DNA from: a virus
Direction: 5' to 3' (one strand)
Length of the DNA stretch: 64,000 nt
IMG/VR virus record: IMGVR_UViG_3300032174_000002
Coordinates: 1-64,000 of that record
Each line of letters begins with the position of its first letter. Positions within the stretch are counted from its first letter, which is position 1. The translations under genes were made by a program, and so were the position numbers. This document shows positions 49,575-57,272 of the stretch, one piece after another. The notes below the pieces were generated by a model. The model was not told the DNA's origin, searched no databases, and saw only the letters and a list, made by a program, of their open reading frames with translations.

Positions 49575-49603
49575 AGAATAGAGCGGACCGTGCGCTCTGT
49601 CAA
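49575..49603 (-). promoter_or_regulatory. Strong sigma-70-like promoter, leftward
   Basis: Minus strand: TTGACA (49603-49598), 17-bp spacer, TATTCT (49580-49575). Start expected near 49568, giving a leader of about 40 nt to ATG 49526. Confidence 0.8.
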
Positions 49604-49629
49604 GCGATGCGACTCTCCGTTGCCTTGAC

Positions 49630-49658
49630 TTGACAACGCGGACGAACTTCCCTACCAT
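49630..49658 (+). promoter_or_regulatory. Sigma-70-like promoter, rightward, leaderless
   Basis: TTGACA (49630-49635), 17-bp spacer, TACCAT (49653-49658), seven bases to ATG 49666. Back to back with the leftward promoter; the two -35 boxes are 26 bp apart, forming a compact switch. Confidence 0.75.
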
Positions 49659-49665
49659 CCCGGGC

Positions 49666-49905
49666 ATGGCAAACACCTCCTCACCGCGGACCGACATCGC
49701 CAGGGCGCTCCGGGTCGCACGGGCGCGCCTTGGCATCGAGCAGGCCGAGATGGCGGAGCGCACCGGATGCAGTGCGTCCATGGTGTCGCTGCTCGAACGG
49801 GGTATGCGAGCCCCCAGCGCCGAGCTGCTGGCCGCCTACGCAGCCACCGCCGGCGTCCCTCTGTCGGAGATGCTCCGGTGGGGAGAGGAGGCGAGCGCGC
49901 CATGA
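49666..49905 (+). CDS. Cro/CI-type HTH regulator
   Basis: 79 residues. The HTH is VARARLGIEQAEMAERTGCS with SMVSLLERGMRAPS. No dimerisation domain, so Cro-like in size. Transcribed from a leaderless promoter divergent from the replication operon, which it probably controls. Confidence 0.85.
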   Translation: MANTSSPRTDIARALRVARARLGIEQAEMAERTGCSASMVSLLERGMRAPSAELLAAYAATAGVPLSEMLRWGEEASAP

Positions 49906-50180
49906 GCCGCACGCCGATCAACGATCTCGCCGAGCTGCTCCACAAGGAGGTGCTGCCGCGGATCTACGGCAAGCCCGTCCAGTTCGTGATGCTGGTCTTC
50001 ACCGACGAGCCGGAGGGAGCGGGAGGCGTCCGCGCCGACTGGATCTCGACCGTCAAGCGCGAGGACGCCAACACGGCCGTCGCCGAGTGGCTCCAGCGGA
50101 TGGACCCGGAGATGGCCAAGCGCGTCTTCGACCGCCTGTTGCAGCAGAACCTTACCGGACCCGAGAGGGTCCAGGGATAG
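49902..50180 (+). CDS. Protein of unknown function
   Basis: 92 residues, ATGA coupled. Mixed fold with RIYGKPVQFVMLVFTDEPEG. No family recognised. Confidence 0.6.
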   Translation: MSRTPINDLAELLHKEVLPRIYGKPVQFVMLVFTDEPEGAGGVRADWISTVKREDANTAVAEWLQRMDPEMAKRVFDRLLQQNLTGPERVQG

Positions 50181-50199
50181 CCGAAAGGAGCCAGCCACG

Positions 50200-50853
50200 A
50201 TGACCACCAGGAAGAGAGCGAGGAAGCCGCCGGCAGCGAAGCCAGAGCCCGCGAAGGAAGCGGCTGAGGGACCGACAATCGAGTCGCTGCGCGCCGACGC
50301 GACCAGGCTGTCGGGCCAACTCCTGGCGGCGCAGGCCCGCGTCAAGGCGATGAGAGAGGCGCTCATCTGGTGCAGCGGCGCCAGCGACTTCGCGCCGCCG
50401 GACTACTCGGGCGCGCCGGAAGGAGGTCCGCCGAAGACTCCGGCCGGGAAGGCATATGAGGGATGGGAGAAGATCTGCCGCCCACTCCTCGCGAAGGAAG
50501 CCGCCGCAGCACCGGAGCCGGCAGCCGCAGCAGCGCCCCCAGAGCCGGAGAAGGCGGAAGCCGCCGCGCAGCCGGCCGAGGACGAGGCGAAGCGCCAGGC
50601 CGCGCGCGACGAGTTCAACCGCGCCTTCACCTTGAACGCCGAGGTCCGCATCGACTCCATCGTCGGATCGGAGCCGGCCCGGAGCCTCGAAGGCGACCTC
50701 CGCTCCTACATCGCCTTCCTGGAGCGCAAGTACGGGATGACGGTCCATGCCATCGACTACCAGAAGCGGCCGCGCGGCGAGTACATGCGGGCTACCACTA
50801 CGTTGCTGCCGGAGAAGAGGCGCAGCGGCAACTGGTTCGCCTTGGCCGGCTGA
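50200..50853 (+). CDS. Ala-rich linker protein
   Basis: 217 residues with AAAGGAG SD. Two folded parts (about 25-85 and 130-217) are joined by an Ala/Glu/Pro linker. The last part (LRSYIAFLERKYGMTVHAID) looks globular. No family recognised. Confidence 0.6.
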   Translation: MTTRKRARKPPAAKPEPAKEAAEGPTIESLRADATRLSGQLLAAQARVKAMREALIWCSGASDFAPPDYSGAPEGGPPKTPAGKAYEGWEKICRPLLAKEAAAAPEPAAAAAPPEPEKAEAAAQPAEDEAKRQAARDEFNRAFTLNAEVRIDSIVGSEPARSLEGDLRSYIAFLERKYGMTVHAIDYQKRPRGEYMRATTTLLPEKRRSGNWFALAG

Positions 50854-50856
50854 GCC

Positions 50857-51280
50857 ATGGCGGAGCCCCGCATCATCACCGCCTTCGACGAGATCGCCCA
50901 GCTGGCCATCCGGCTGGGCGTCGTGCCGCTCAACGCCCGGCCGGGCTGCTGGGAGTTCCAGGTGGACGAGCATTGGTGGATCGCGGTCAACGGCCACCGC
51001 GAGTCGCTGAAGTGCTCGAAGGGTGTCGCGGTCGAGCCGTTCAACGCTTACGTGGAGTTCAACGGCTGGCCCGCGGGCAGCTTCAACCCGGCCGGCGGGA
51101 TCATGGCGGCCGGAGAGGCGGCGAACGAGGATGCCTTCATCGCGGCGCTGCGGGCTGCGGTTCCGGCGCTACGACGCCCAACGCCGGCGGATGGCCGAGG
51201 TTCCGACCTCCCTGGTGCCGGCCTCTGCTGGCGAGGTGCGGGAGTTGATCGGGCGGCTGTTCGGAGGCGCCGGGCGATGA
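50857..51280 (+). CDS. Protein of unknown function, frame broken once
   Basis: From ATG 50857, about 100 residues read well (DEIAQLAIRLGVVPLNARPG). Near 51150 coding bias jumps to the +1 frame, which ends RELIGRLFGGAGR at 51280 overlapping the next ATG. Deleting one G of GGG restores a 140-residue protein. Confidence 0.55.
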
Positions 51281-51525
51281 GAGCGGCGAAGGATTGGGAC
51301 TGGCGCAGCCGGCACGAGCGCATCCTGGCCCTCCTGGGACGCAACGCCAACGCCGGCGTGGATGGCGTCGCGACCGTGCGAGAGATCGCCCAGCAGCTCG
51401 ACGTCGGCTATCAGCTCACCCTCCGCGACCTCTGGGCGCTCGCTTCCCAGGGCAAGATCACGATGAAGCGCCGCGAGCGGGACGGGCGGCTATTTCCTTC
51501 GATCCGACAGGAGAATGCTCTATGA
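51277..51525 (+). CDS. Winged-helix-like protein
   Basis: 82 residues. HERILALLGRNANAGVDGVA, then REIAQQLDVGYQLTLRDLWA, fits a winged helix. ATG overlaps the upstream stop (ATGA). Confidence 0.6.
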   Translation: MRAAKDWDWRSRHERILALLGRNANAGVDGVATVREIAQQLDVGYQLTLRDLWALASQGKITMKRRERDGRLFPSIRQENAL

Positions 51526-52189
51526 AGGACAGCGATTCCGGGACGCAGAAAGGCCTGCTGCGCAGCCGCCAGACCCTCGAAGCGGTTATGGCGTTCCTCC
51601 ACGAGGTCAAGTCGTTCGACATCGCGCCGGTCAAGATCGCCTTCGACAAGGCGCGGCGGCACTGCAAGGCGCTCGGCCAGGATCTCTTCGAGGCGGACAT
51701 GGCCTCGCAGCTGCGGGCCGGCGGCCCACCGGCCGGCCCCTGTTCGAGCAGGAAGCCGAGGAGCGCGCCGCGGCCGACCGGGCCGAGCTGGTACGGCAGG
51801 CGACCGGCGATGCGCCTCCCGATGCCGTGCCCGAGGCCGAGAAGAAGAAGCGCGGCCGACCCAAGAAGCGGGCGCCCGAGGGACCGCCAGCCGAGGATGC
51901 TGCGCCGCCCGAGGTCACCCCGGAGCCGCCGGCCGAGGAGCCCCAGGCCTCGGAGCGCGCCACGGTCACCTATGAGCTGCGCCGCGACACCAACATGGGC
52001 GGGGCCACCTACGCCTGCCGCCTGGTGAGCCGGGGCGGCCCTCCCGTTCTGACCGGCCTGTCTCGGCCGATCGAGCCCCGCGAGCTGGCGGCCATGACGC
52101 TGGAGAATCTTCCCTCCCTGGCCTACGACGAGACGCCCGAGATGCTCGGATGGGCGGCGGGGCAACTGCGGGCGATCGAGCCCGGCTGA
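51522..52189 (+). CDS. Protein with AT-hook-like segment, frame broken once
   Basis: From ATG 51522 the first 65 residues read in one frame (LEAVMAFLHEVKSFDIAPVK). At about 51740 bias moves to the -1 frame: LFEQEAEERAAADRAELVRQ, KKKRGRPKKRAP (an AT-hook-like GRP core) and a C-terminal domain. Adding one C to CCCC gives a continuous 222-residue protein. Confidence 0.55.
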
Positions 52190-52199
52190 GCCGGTAAAA

Positions 52200-52235
52200 T
52201 CCCGCGCCGGTTGTAAAAAGCCGGCGAGATTCCGA
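52200..52235 (+). terminator. Hairpin between two genes
   Basis: CGCCGG and CCGGCG pair around TTGTAAAAAG, with AATC/GATT extending the stem. It lies between the stop at 52189 and ATG 52248. No T-run; an mRNA processing or stability element is possible. Confidence 0.35.
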
Positions 52236-52247
52236 TGAGGTGAAGCG

Positions 52248-53105
52248 ATGCAGCGATACACGCAGGAGTTGATTACCAGCGTCGGACACCCAGAGGATGG
52301 ACACACCGCGCAGGCAACCGTCGAGCCGGTGATGGTGCCGCGGCCGGCCGGCGAGTGGGTGCGGTTCGCCGACGTACCCCTGGCGACGATCACCGCACTC
52401 AACATCGCCGAGCGCGACTGCGAAGCGGCCGTCGGCAAGGCGACAAACGCCGAACGCGAGCGCGATGCGGCCCGCCAGTCCTTCGCCGACACCGAGAATG
52501 CGCGCCTCGCTTTACTCGCCGAGTTGCGCATCGTCCAGGTCGGCAGGGACACGGCGCAGCGTGAAGTGGTGCGTGAGCACGACGGCAGGGTCGCGGCTGC
52601 CCGCGAGCGCGACGCCGCACTGAAGCTCGCCGAAGAACGCTCCCTGGCGGCAGGGATAGCCGAGGAAGCGCTACGGAAGGATGCAGCCGTCATCCAAGCC
52701 CTGAACGCGCAGTGCGAAGCGGACAGGGCCAGGGCAGGCGCCGCGGAGAAGGCGTTGGAGACAGCGCGCGCGGACCGGGACGTCCTCACCCGCATGCTGG
52801 CCGAGACTCGCGCGGACGCCATCCTGCTCGCGGCGTTCCCGCGCCTCCGGGAAGTCATCGCCGGGCCTAGTGCCGCGCCGGTAGAACGGCCAGGCGGCGG
52901 CTGGAGCTACGACATGGAAGCCGCGCCGCGAGACGGCAGTTCCAGGGACACGATCGAGTTGGCGACGGAGGAGGGCGTCCTGGTCGGCTTCTGGCACCTC
53001 AGTCGCGAGTGGCTGGCGCCGCGCAGTCTTGCGCCCTTGCCGACTCCGTACGCCTGGCGCCGCGTGCGAATTCCACCGCGGCCGGCCGCCACCGAGGGGA
53101 GCTGA
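52248..53105 (+). CDS. Coiled-coil protein of unknown function
   Basis: 285 residues; SD GAGGTGA. Residues 60-200 are a long Ala/Glu/Arg coiled coil. The C-terminal 70 residues form a small domain (WSYDMEAAPRDGSSRDTIEL, VGFWHLSREWLAP) resembling the DUF551-like fold found in phages. Confidence 0.65.
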   Translation: MQRYTQELITSVGHPEDGHTAQATVEPVMVPRPAGEWVRFADVPLATITALNIAERDCEAAVGKATNAERERDAARQSFADTENARLALLAELRIVQVGRDTAQREVVREHDGRVAAARERDAALKLAEERSLAAGIAEEALRKDAAVIQALNAQCEADRARAGAAEKALETARADRDVLTRMLAETRADAILLAAFPRLREVIAGPSAAPVERPGGGWSYDMEAAPRDGSSRDTIELATEEGVLVGFWHLSREWLAPRSLAPLPTPYAWRRVRIPPRPAATEGS

Positions 53106-53108
53106 GGC

Positions 53109-53342
53109 ATGGAGATCACGCTCCGCAGCACCAGCAAGATCGTCACCGTCAACGGTAACGTGCAGGCGCGGGTTTGGGAGGGAGCGACCGCTTCGGGAAC
53201 GCCGATCACGGCCCTGGTGACCCGGATCGTCGTAGCGGAAGACGCCGGCGCCGAGCGGCATGCCGAGTTCGAGCGCGAGCTGCAAGAGACCGCCGCGCCC
53301 ACGGGCGTGAACGAGGCATTCCCTCTCCGCCTGATCCTCTGA
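53109..53342 (+). CDS. Small beta-rich protein
   Basis: 77 residues; MEITLRSTSKIVTVNGNVQA and a charged end (AERHAEFERELQE). Pattern seen in small phage proteins of unknown role. Confidence 0.6.
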   Translation: MEITLRSTSKIVTVNGNVQARVWEGATASGTPITALVTRIVVAEDAGAERHAEFERELQETAAPTGVNEAFPLRLIL

Positions 53343-53548
53343 TGCGCCGCTCCCCGAAATCCCGCTTGCGCCGCCGGCGCCAGGACCCCGGCCCCAAGCC
53401 GGTCGTCTTGGAAGACGGCGACCCGCGCATCGTACCTGACTGGACCGGGCAATGTACCGTCTGCGGCAACTCGCCCATCGTGCCGCTGACCGGCCTGTGC
53501 GGGCCCTGCACTTGGGGCGAGGCCGAGACGGCTGGAGGAAACTGGTGA
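53342..53548 (+). CDS. Zinc-ribbon protein
   Basis: 68 residues, TGATG coupled. A basic N-terminus precedes CTVCGNSPIVPLTGLCGPCT. Next to the LexA-like gene. Confidence 0.6.
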   Translation: MRRSPKSRLRRRRQDPGPKPVVLEDGDPRIVPDWTGQCTVCGNSPIVPLTGLCGPCTWGEAETAGGNW

Positions 53549-53874
53549 CCGAGCGCGTCATGACCCCTGGCCACCTCCTCGCCGGCCCCGCGGAGGACCA
53601 CTACGTCCTCCGGGTCGTGGGCGACATGGCGGCAGAGGACGGCATCCAAGACGGAGACCTCCTGGTGCTGCTGCGGGCCGAGGCGCGCCCGGGCGACGTC
53701 GCCGCGGTGCTGGTCGGCGGGGACTGCTACCTGCGCCGCTACTTCCCGGAGGGCGCCACGGTCAGGCTGGATGCGCTCGGCCGCGGTAGGCCCGCGATCT
53801 CTGTCCCGGCCGCGGATATCAAGGTCCAGGGCGTCGTGGCCGGGCTGATGCGGAAGTACCGGAGGGGAGCGTGA
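53545..53874 (+). CDS. LexA/UmuD-like S24 domain lacking catalytic residues
   Basis: 109 residues from GTG 53545. The fold is clear: HYVLRVVGDMAAEDGIQDGD, LLVLLRAEARPGDVAAVLVG, DCYLRRYFPEGATVRL. The usual GDSM Ser is absent (GDMA) and the EATLKRF-type Lys is Arg (YLRRY). There is no N-terminal HTH. It may pair with host LexA or a phage repressor as an inactive partner. Confidence 0.7.
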   Translation: MTERVMTPGHLLAGPAEDHYVLRVVGDMAAEDGIQDGDLLVLLRAEARPGDVAAVLVGGDCYLRRYFPEGATVRLDALGRGRPAISVPAADIKVQGVVAGLMRKYRRGA

Positions 53875-54065
53875 GGGCCCTCTCCCGCCTCGCCAGGCAT
53901 CTCGGCAAACGGACGCGCTGGTGCCTGTTCGTGGCAGCGAGCGCGGCCACCGCCAACCGCCTCGGGACCTGGCCTGCGCCAGCGGACTGCGCCAGCCGCG
54001 CCGATGAGCTCGAGGCCGAGTATCAGGAGCGCTTCGGCAGGAAGCGCAAGAAGGGGGCTGCTTGA
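53871..54065 (+). CDS. Small basic protein
   Basis: 64 residues from GTG, coupled to both neighbours. A short helix (RLARHLGKRTRWCLFVAASA) and a charged end. Placed just before the HerA-like gene. Confidence 0.5.
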   Translation: MRALSRLARHLGKRTRWCLFVAASAATANRLGTWPAPADCASRADELEAEYQERFGRKRKKGAA

Positions 54066-55789
54066 CCGTGAAGTTGCATCTCGCCGCCGACCTGGCCCTA
54101 CCGCTCGACGCCTGCACGCAGACCTTCCTGGTGGTCGGCAAGCGCGGGAGCGGCAAGACCAACACCTGCGGTCGGCTCGCCGAGCAGCTGCATCACGCGA
54201 AGCTGCCCTTCGTCGTAGTCGACCCGGTGGACTCGTGGTGGGGCCTCAAGGCGGCGCAGGACGGCCGCGGGCCCGGTCTCGACGTCTACGTCTTCGGCGG
54301 CAGCCATGCCGACCTGCCGCTCGAGGCGACCGGCGGCAGCTTGGTCGCCGACGTCGTGATCGAGAACCGCATCTCGGCCATCCTCTCGATCAAGCACTTC
54401 AGCGGCCGGGAGCGCTCCCGTTTCGTCTCCGACTTCGCCGACCGGTTGTTCCGCAAGAACGCCGGCGAGCCGGTGCATCTCTTCCTCGAGGAGGCCCACG
54501 AGGTGGCGCCGCAGCAGATCCCGAAGCGCGAGGGCGCCGAGGAGATGCTGGGCCGGGTGACGCGGATCTGGAAGCTCGGCCGCTCTTCGGGGATCGGCGG
54601 CTCCGCGATCACGCAACGGCCGGCCAGCTTGTCGAAGAACATCACGACCCAGGCCGAGATTCTGATCGTGCATCGCCTGATCGGCCCGCAGGACGTGGCC
54701 GCCATCAAGGAGTGGATCAAGTACCACGGCGAGAGCGAGGAGATCCTGCCGACCCTCTCTGGCCTCAAGACCGGCGAGGCGTGGGTGTGGGCCCCCGACT
54801 TCCCGGAGAGCGCGCCGATCGGGCTGCGCCGGGTGCAGATCCTGAAACGCGAGACGTTCGACTCCTCGGCAACTCCTACCGGCCACCGCGTCGAGCCGCG
54901 GGAGTTGGCGCCGGTCGACATCGCCGGCATCAGCTCGAAGATGGCGGCCACGATCGAGCGAGCGAAGGCCGAGGACCCGAAGGAGTTGCGGCGGCGGATC
55001 GCGGAGCTCGAGCGCGCGCTGGTGGTGGCCGAGAAGAAGGCGGCGGTCGAGCCGATCGTCACCCAGCGCGTCGAGGTGCCGGTCCTGGCGCTGGACATCG
55101 CTGTGCGCCTGACCCGCGACGCCGGCGCCATCCAGGCGGCGGCCGAGGGGATGGCGAGGACGGCGGCCGAGATCGCTGCGGGAGTTCAGCGAGCGCAGGC
55201 CGCAGGCGAGGCGGCCACGCGCCGGCCCATCGCGGCACCAGCGCCCGTCCGTGCCGCGGTCCCGCGGCAGGCACCCCATGCGCGCGCCACCCAGCCGCGG
55301 CAGGGAGGCCCCGCACCTGCCGAGAACGGTCGCCTCCCCGTCGGCGAGCGCCGCATCCTGACCGCCATCGCTCAGTACCCGGAGGGGGCGAGCCGCGAAC
55401 AGCTGACCATCCTCACCGGCTACAAGCGGTCCTCGCGAGACACCTACCTTCAGCGCCTCGGGGCTCGCGGCCTGGTCGACGCCGCCGGTGGCGGCATGCT
55501 GATGGCCACCGGCGCAGGCATGGCCGCCCTTGGCGATGACTTCGAGCCCCTCCCGACCGGAGCGGCCCTGCAGTCCTACTGGCTCGACCGGCTCCCGGAG
55601 GGCGAGCGCCGCATCCTCGCCATCCTGATCGGCGCCTATCCGCGGGCGGTGCAGCGGCCCGACCTCGACGAGGCGACTGGCTACAAGCGCTCGAGCCGTG
55701 ACACCTACTTGCAGCGGCTGGGCTCGCGCCGGCTGATCACGGCCGCCGGGCCCGGCGAGGTGCGGGCGAGCGAGGGGCTGTTCGGATGA
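54062..55789 (+). CDS. HerA/FtsK-like ATPase with duplicated winged helices
   Basis: 575 residues from TTG 54062. Walker A is GKRGSGKT (26-33), and Walker B with acidic residues is LFLEEAHEVAPQ near 145. A Gln/Arg-rich sensor (ITQRPASLSKNITTQAE) follows. The C-terminal part holds two near-identical units GYKRSSRDTYLQRLG (about 20 residues of each repeat identical), probably DNA-binding winged helices. Such pumps move or segregate DNA; in this context it may serve replication, partition or a defence-like role. Confidence 0.78.
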   Translation: MTVKLHLAADLALPLDACTQTFLVVGKRGSGKTNTCGRLAEQLHHAKLPFVVVDPVDSWWGLKAAQDGRGPGLDVYVFGGSHADLPLEATGGSLVADVVIENRISAILSIKHFSGRERSRFVSDFADRLFRKNAGEPVHLFLEEAHEVAPQQIPKREGAEEMLGRVTRIWKLGRSSGIGGSAITQRPASLSKNITTQAEILIVHRLIGPQDVAAIKEWIKYHGESEEILPTLSGLKTGEAWVWAPDFPESAPIGLRRVQILKRETFDSSATPTGHRVEPRELAPVDIAGISSKMAATIERAKAEDPKELRRRIAELERALVVAEKKAAVEPIVTQRVEVPVLALDIAVRLTRDAGAIQAAAEGMARTAAEIAAGVQRAQAAGEAATRRPIAAPAPVRAAVPRQAPHARATQPRQGGPAPAENGRLPVGERRILTAIAQYPEGASREQLTILTGYKRSSRDTYLQRLGARGLVDAAGGGMLMATGAGMAALGDDFEPLPTGAALQSYWLDRLPEGERRILAILIGAYPRAVQRPDLDEATGYKRSSRDTYLQRLGSRRLITAAGPGEVRASEGLFG

Positions 55790-56017
55790 GGCTCGTCGAC
55801 GAGCAGTACGTCAGCCCCGCGGAGGCCCGCGAGCAAGGGGAGGCGGCCGCCAGGCGCCAGGCCGACCTCGAAGAGCCAACCCTTACACCTCTCCGATGCC
55901 GAAGACGAGGAGCGCGCCTTCAACCCGCCCGCTGCACGCGCCTGGAATGCCGGCTGGACCCGGGAGAGACTGCGGCAGCTGGCAACGCTTACCGGGCCGA
56001 AGAAGGCACCTGCATGA
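55786..56017 (+). CDS. Small protein, frame broken once
   Basis: Starts MRLVDEQYVSPAEAREQGEA. Near 55880 coding bias moves to the +1 frame (HLSDAEDEERAFNPPAARAW), which stops at 56017 over the next ATG. Deleting one C of CCC gives 76 residues. Function unknown. Confidence 0.55.
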
Positions 56018-56202
56018 GCACCCGCCGCCTCGCCTTCCCGGCCCATCTCGCCGGCGTTCCCGTGGTCGACCTCCGCCACCTGCGCGAGTCTCGCCAGCCG
56101 GTAGCCGCCTACCTGGTCGGCGCCGAGCACCGCGGCGAGGGCGCCATGCTCCTGGCCCACCTGCGCGGCACGCTGCACGTCCACCCCGAGGCCAGCCGGT
56201 GA
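56014..56202 (+). CDS. Small protein of unknown function
   Basis: 62 residues from ATG 56014. Contains LRHLRESRQPVAAYLVGAEH. Ends in a GTGA overlap with the HNH gene. Confidence 0.55.
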   Translation: MSTRRLAFPAHLAGVPVVDLRHLRESRQPVAAYLVGAEHRGEGAMLLAHLRGTLHVHPEASR

Positions 56203-57092
56203 ACGGTCGCCACTGGACGCCGCTCGAGGACGGCCAACTGCGCCGGCTCTATCCGGTCCTGCCGCGCGTCGACCTCGAGCGCTTCTTCCAGCGCCGCATG
56301 ACCGCGATCTGGACGCGGGCGGCCGTCCTCGGCTTGAGCCGCGGGAAGTGGACGGAGGCCGAGAAGGCCGCGCTGCGCCGCCTCTACCCGACCCTCCCGG
56401 CTCCGGATCTCGAGCGGTACTTCCGCCGGCCCATGGGCGCCATCTCGCAACAGGCGATGAAGCTCGGCTGTCAACGCCGACCGCCTGGCGGACGCTTCGG
56501 CCCCGGCCATCCCACATACCGCTGGAACGCCGGCAAGAAGATCGGCTCTCGCGGCCGCACGGCCGAGACCCAGTTCAAGCCACGACAGATCTCGAACACC
56601 TGGGTGCCGATCGGGACCGTGGTCATCGACACCGAGGGCTACCGCAAGATCAAGGTATCCGACGACCGCACCGTGCCCTCGCGCTTCAACTGGCGGTTCT
56701 GCCACGTCCTGCTCTGGGAGCGCCACCGCGGCCCGGTGCCGCGCGGCCATGTCGTCACCTTCCGTGACGGCGACCGCTCCCACATCCGGATGCCGAACCT
56801 CGAGCTGATTACCCGCCGCGAGCTGCGGCGCCGCAACAGCATCCACGCCCTCTACCCGCCCGAGCTGAAGGCGGTCATCTACCAACTCGCCGGACTCAAG
56901 CACCGGATTACCATCAAGGAGAGGAAGCTACGCCATGCCCAAGACAAGAACGCTGGAGGACCTCCGGGAGCTGCTATTCAGCGCCGCCGAACGGCTCGAG
57001 AAGGCGGACGGCGACGCCCTCGAGGCCGAGTTGAAGCGCGCCAAGGCCACCGGCGAGATCGGCAAGGTGCTGATCGCAACCGGCAGGCTTGA
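56199..57092 (+). CDS. HNH endonuclease with tandem SANT-like repeats
   Basis: 297 residues from GTG 56199. Two repeats of a Myb/SANT-like unit (WTPLEDGQLRRLYPVLP and WTEAEKAALRRLYPTLP) precede an HNH core: WRFCHVLLWERHRGPVPRGH, VVTFRDGDRSHIRMPNLELI. The last 50 residues overlap the next gene and are low complexity; the frame may be read through an unseen stop. Standard phage homing-type protein. Confidence 0.75.
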   Translation: MNGRHWTPLEDGQLRRLYPVLPRVDLERFFQRRMTAIWTRAAVLGLSRGKWTEAEKAALRRLYPTLPAPDLERYFRRPMGAISQQAMKLGCQRRPPGGRFGPGHPTYRWNAGKKIGSRGRTAETQFKPRQISNTWVPIGTVVIDTEGYRKIKVSDDRTVPSRFNWRFCHVLLWERHRGPVPRGHVVTFRDGDRSHIRMPNLELITRRELRRRNSIHALYPPELKAVIYQLAGLKHRITIKERKLRHAQDKNAGGPPGAAIQRRRTAREGGRRRPRGRVEARQGHRRDRQGADRNRQA

Positions 57093-57234
57093 GCTGGAGC
57101 ATCTCCGGCAGACCGGGCGAGAGAGCGTACCAGCCAAGTTCCTGGGCTCGCGCACGGCCGCCCGGGTCGAGCAGGAGAGCAACGGCCCGCGCGCCCTGGC
57201 CGCTGCGCCGCCGGCGGGAAGACGGCCAGCGTGA
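56935..57234 (+). CDS. Helical protein of unknown function
   Basis: 99 residues from ATG 56935 with GGAGAGGAAG SD. Helices LEDLRELLFSAAERLEKADG and a basic tail. Overlaps the end of the HNH gene. Confidence 0.65.
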   Translation: MPKTRTLEDLRELLFSAAERLEKADGDALEAELKRAKATGEIGKVLIATGRLELEHLRQTGRESVPAKFLGSRTAARVEQESNGPRALAAAPPAGRRPA

Positions 57235-57272
57235 AACCTGTGGGAACGCTTGATCCTGAAAGGAACCCGTAC

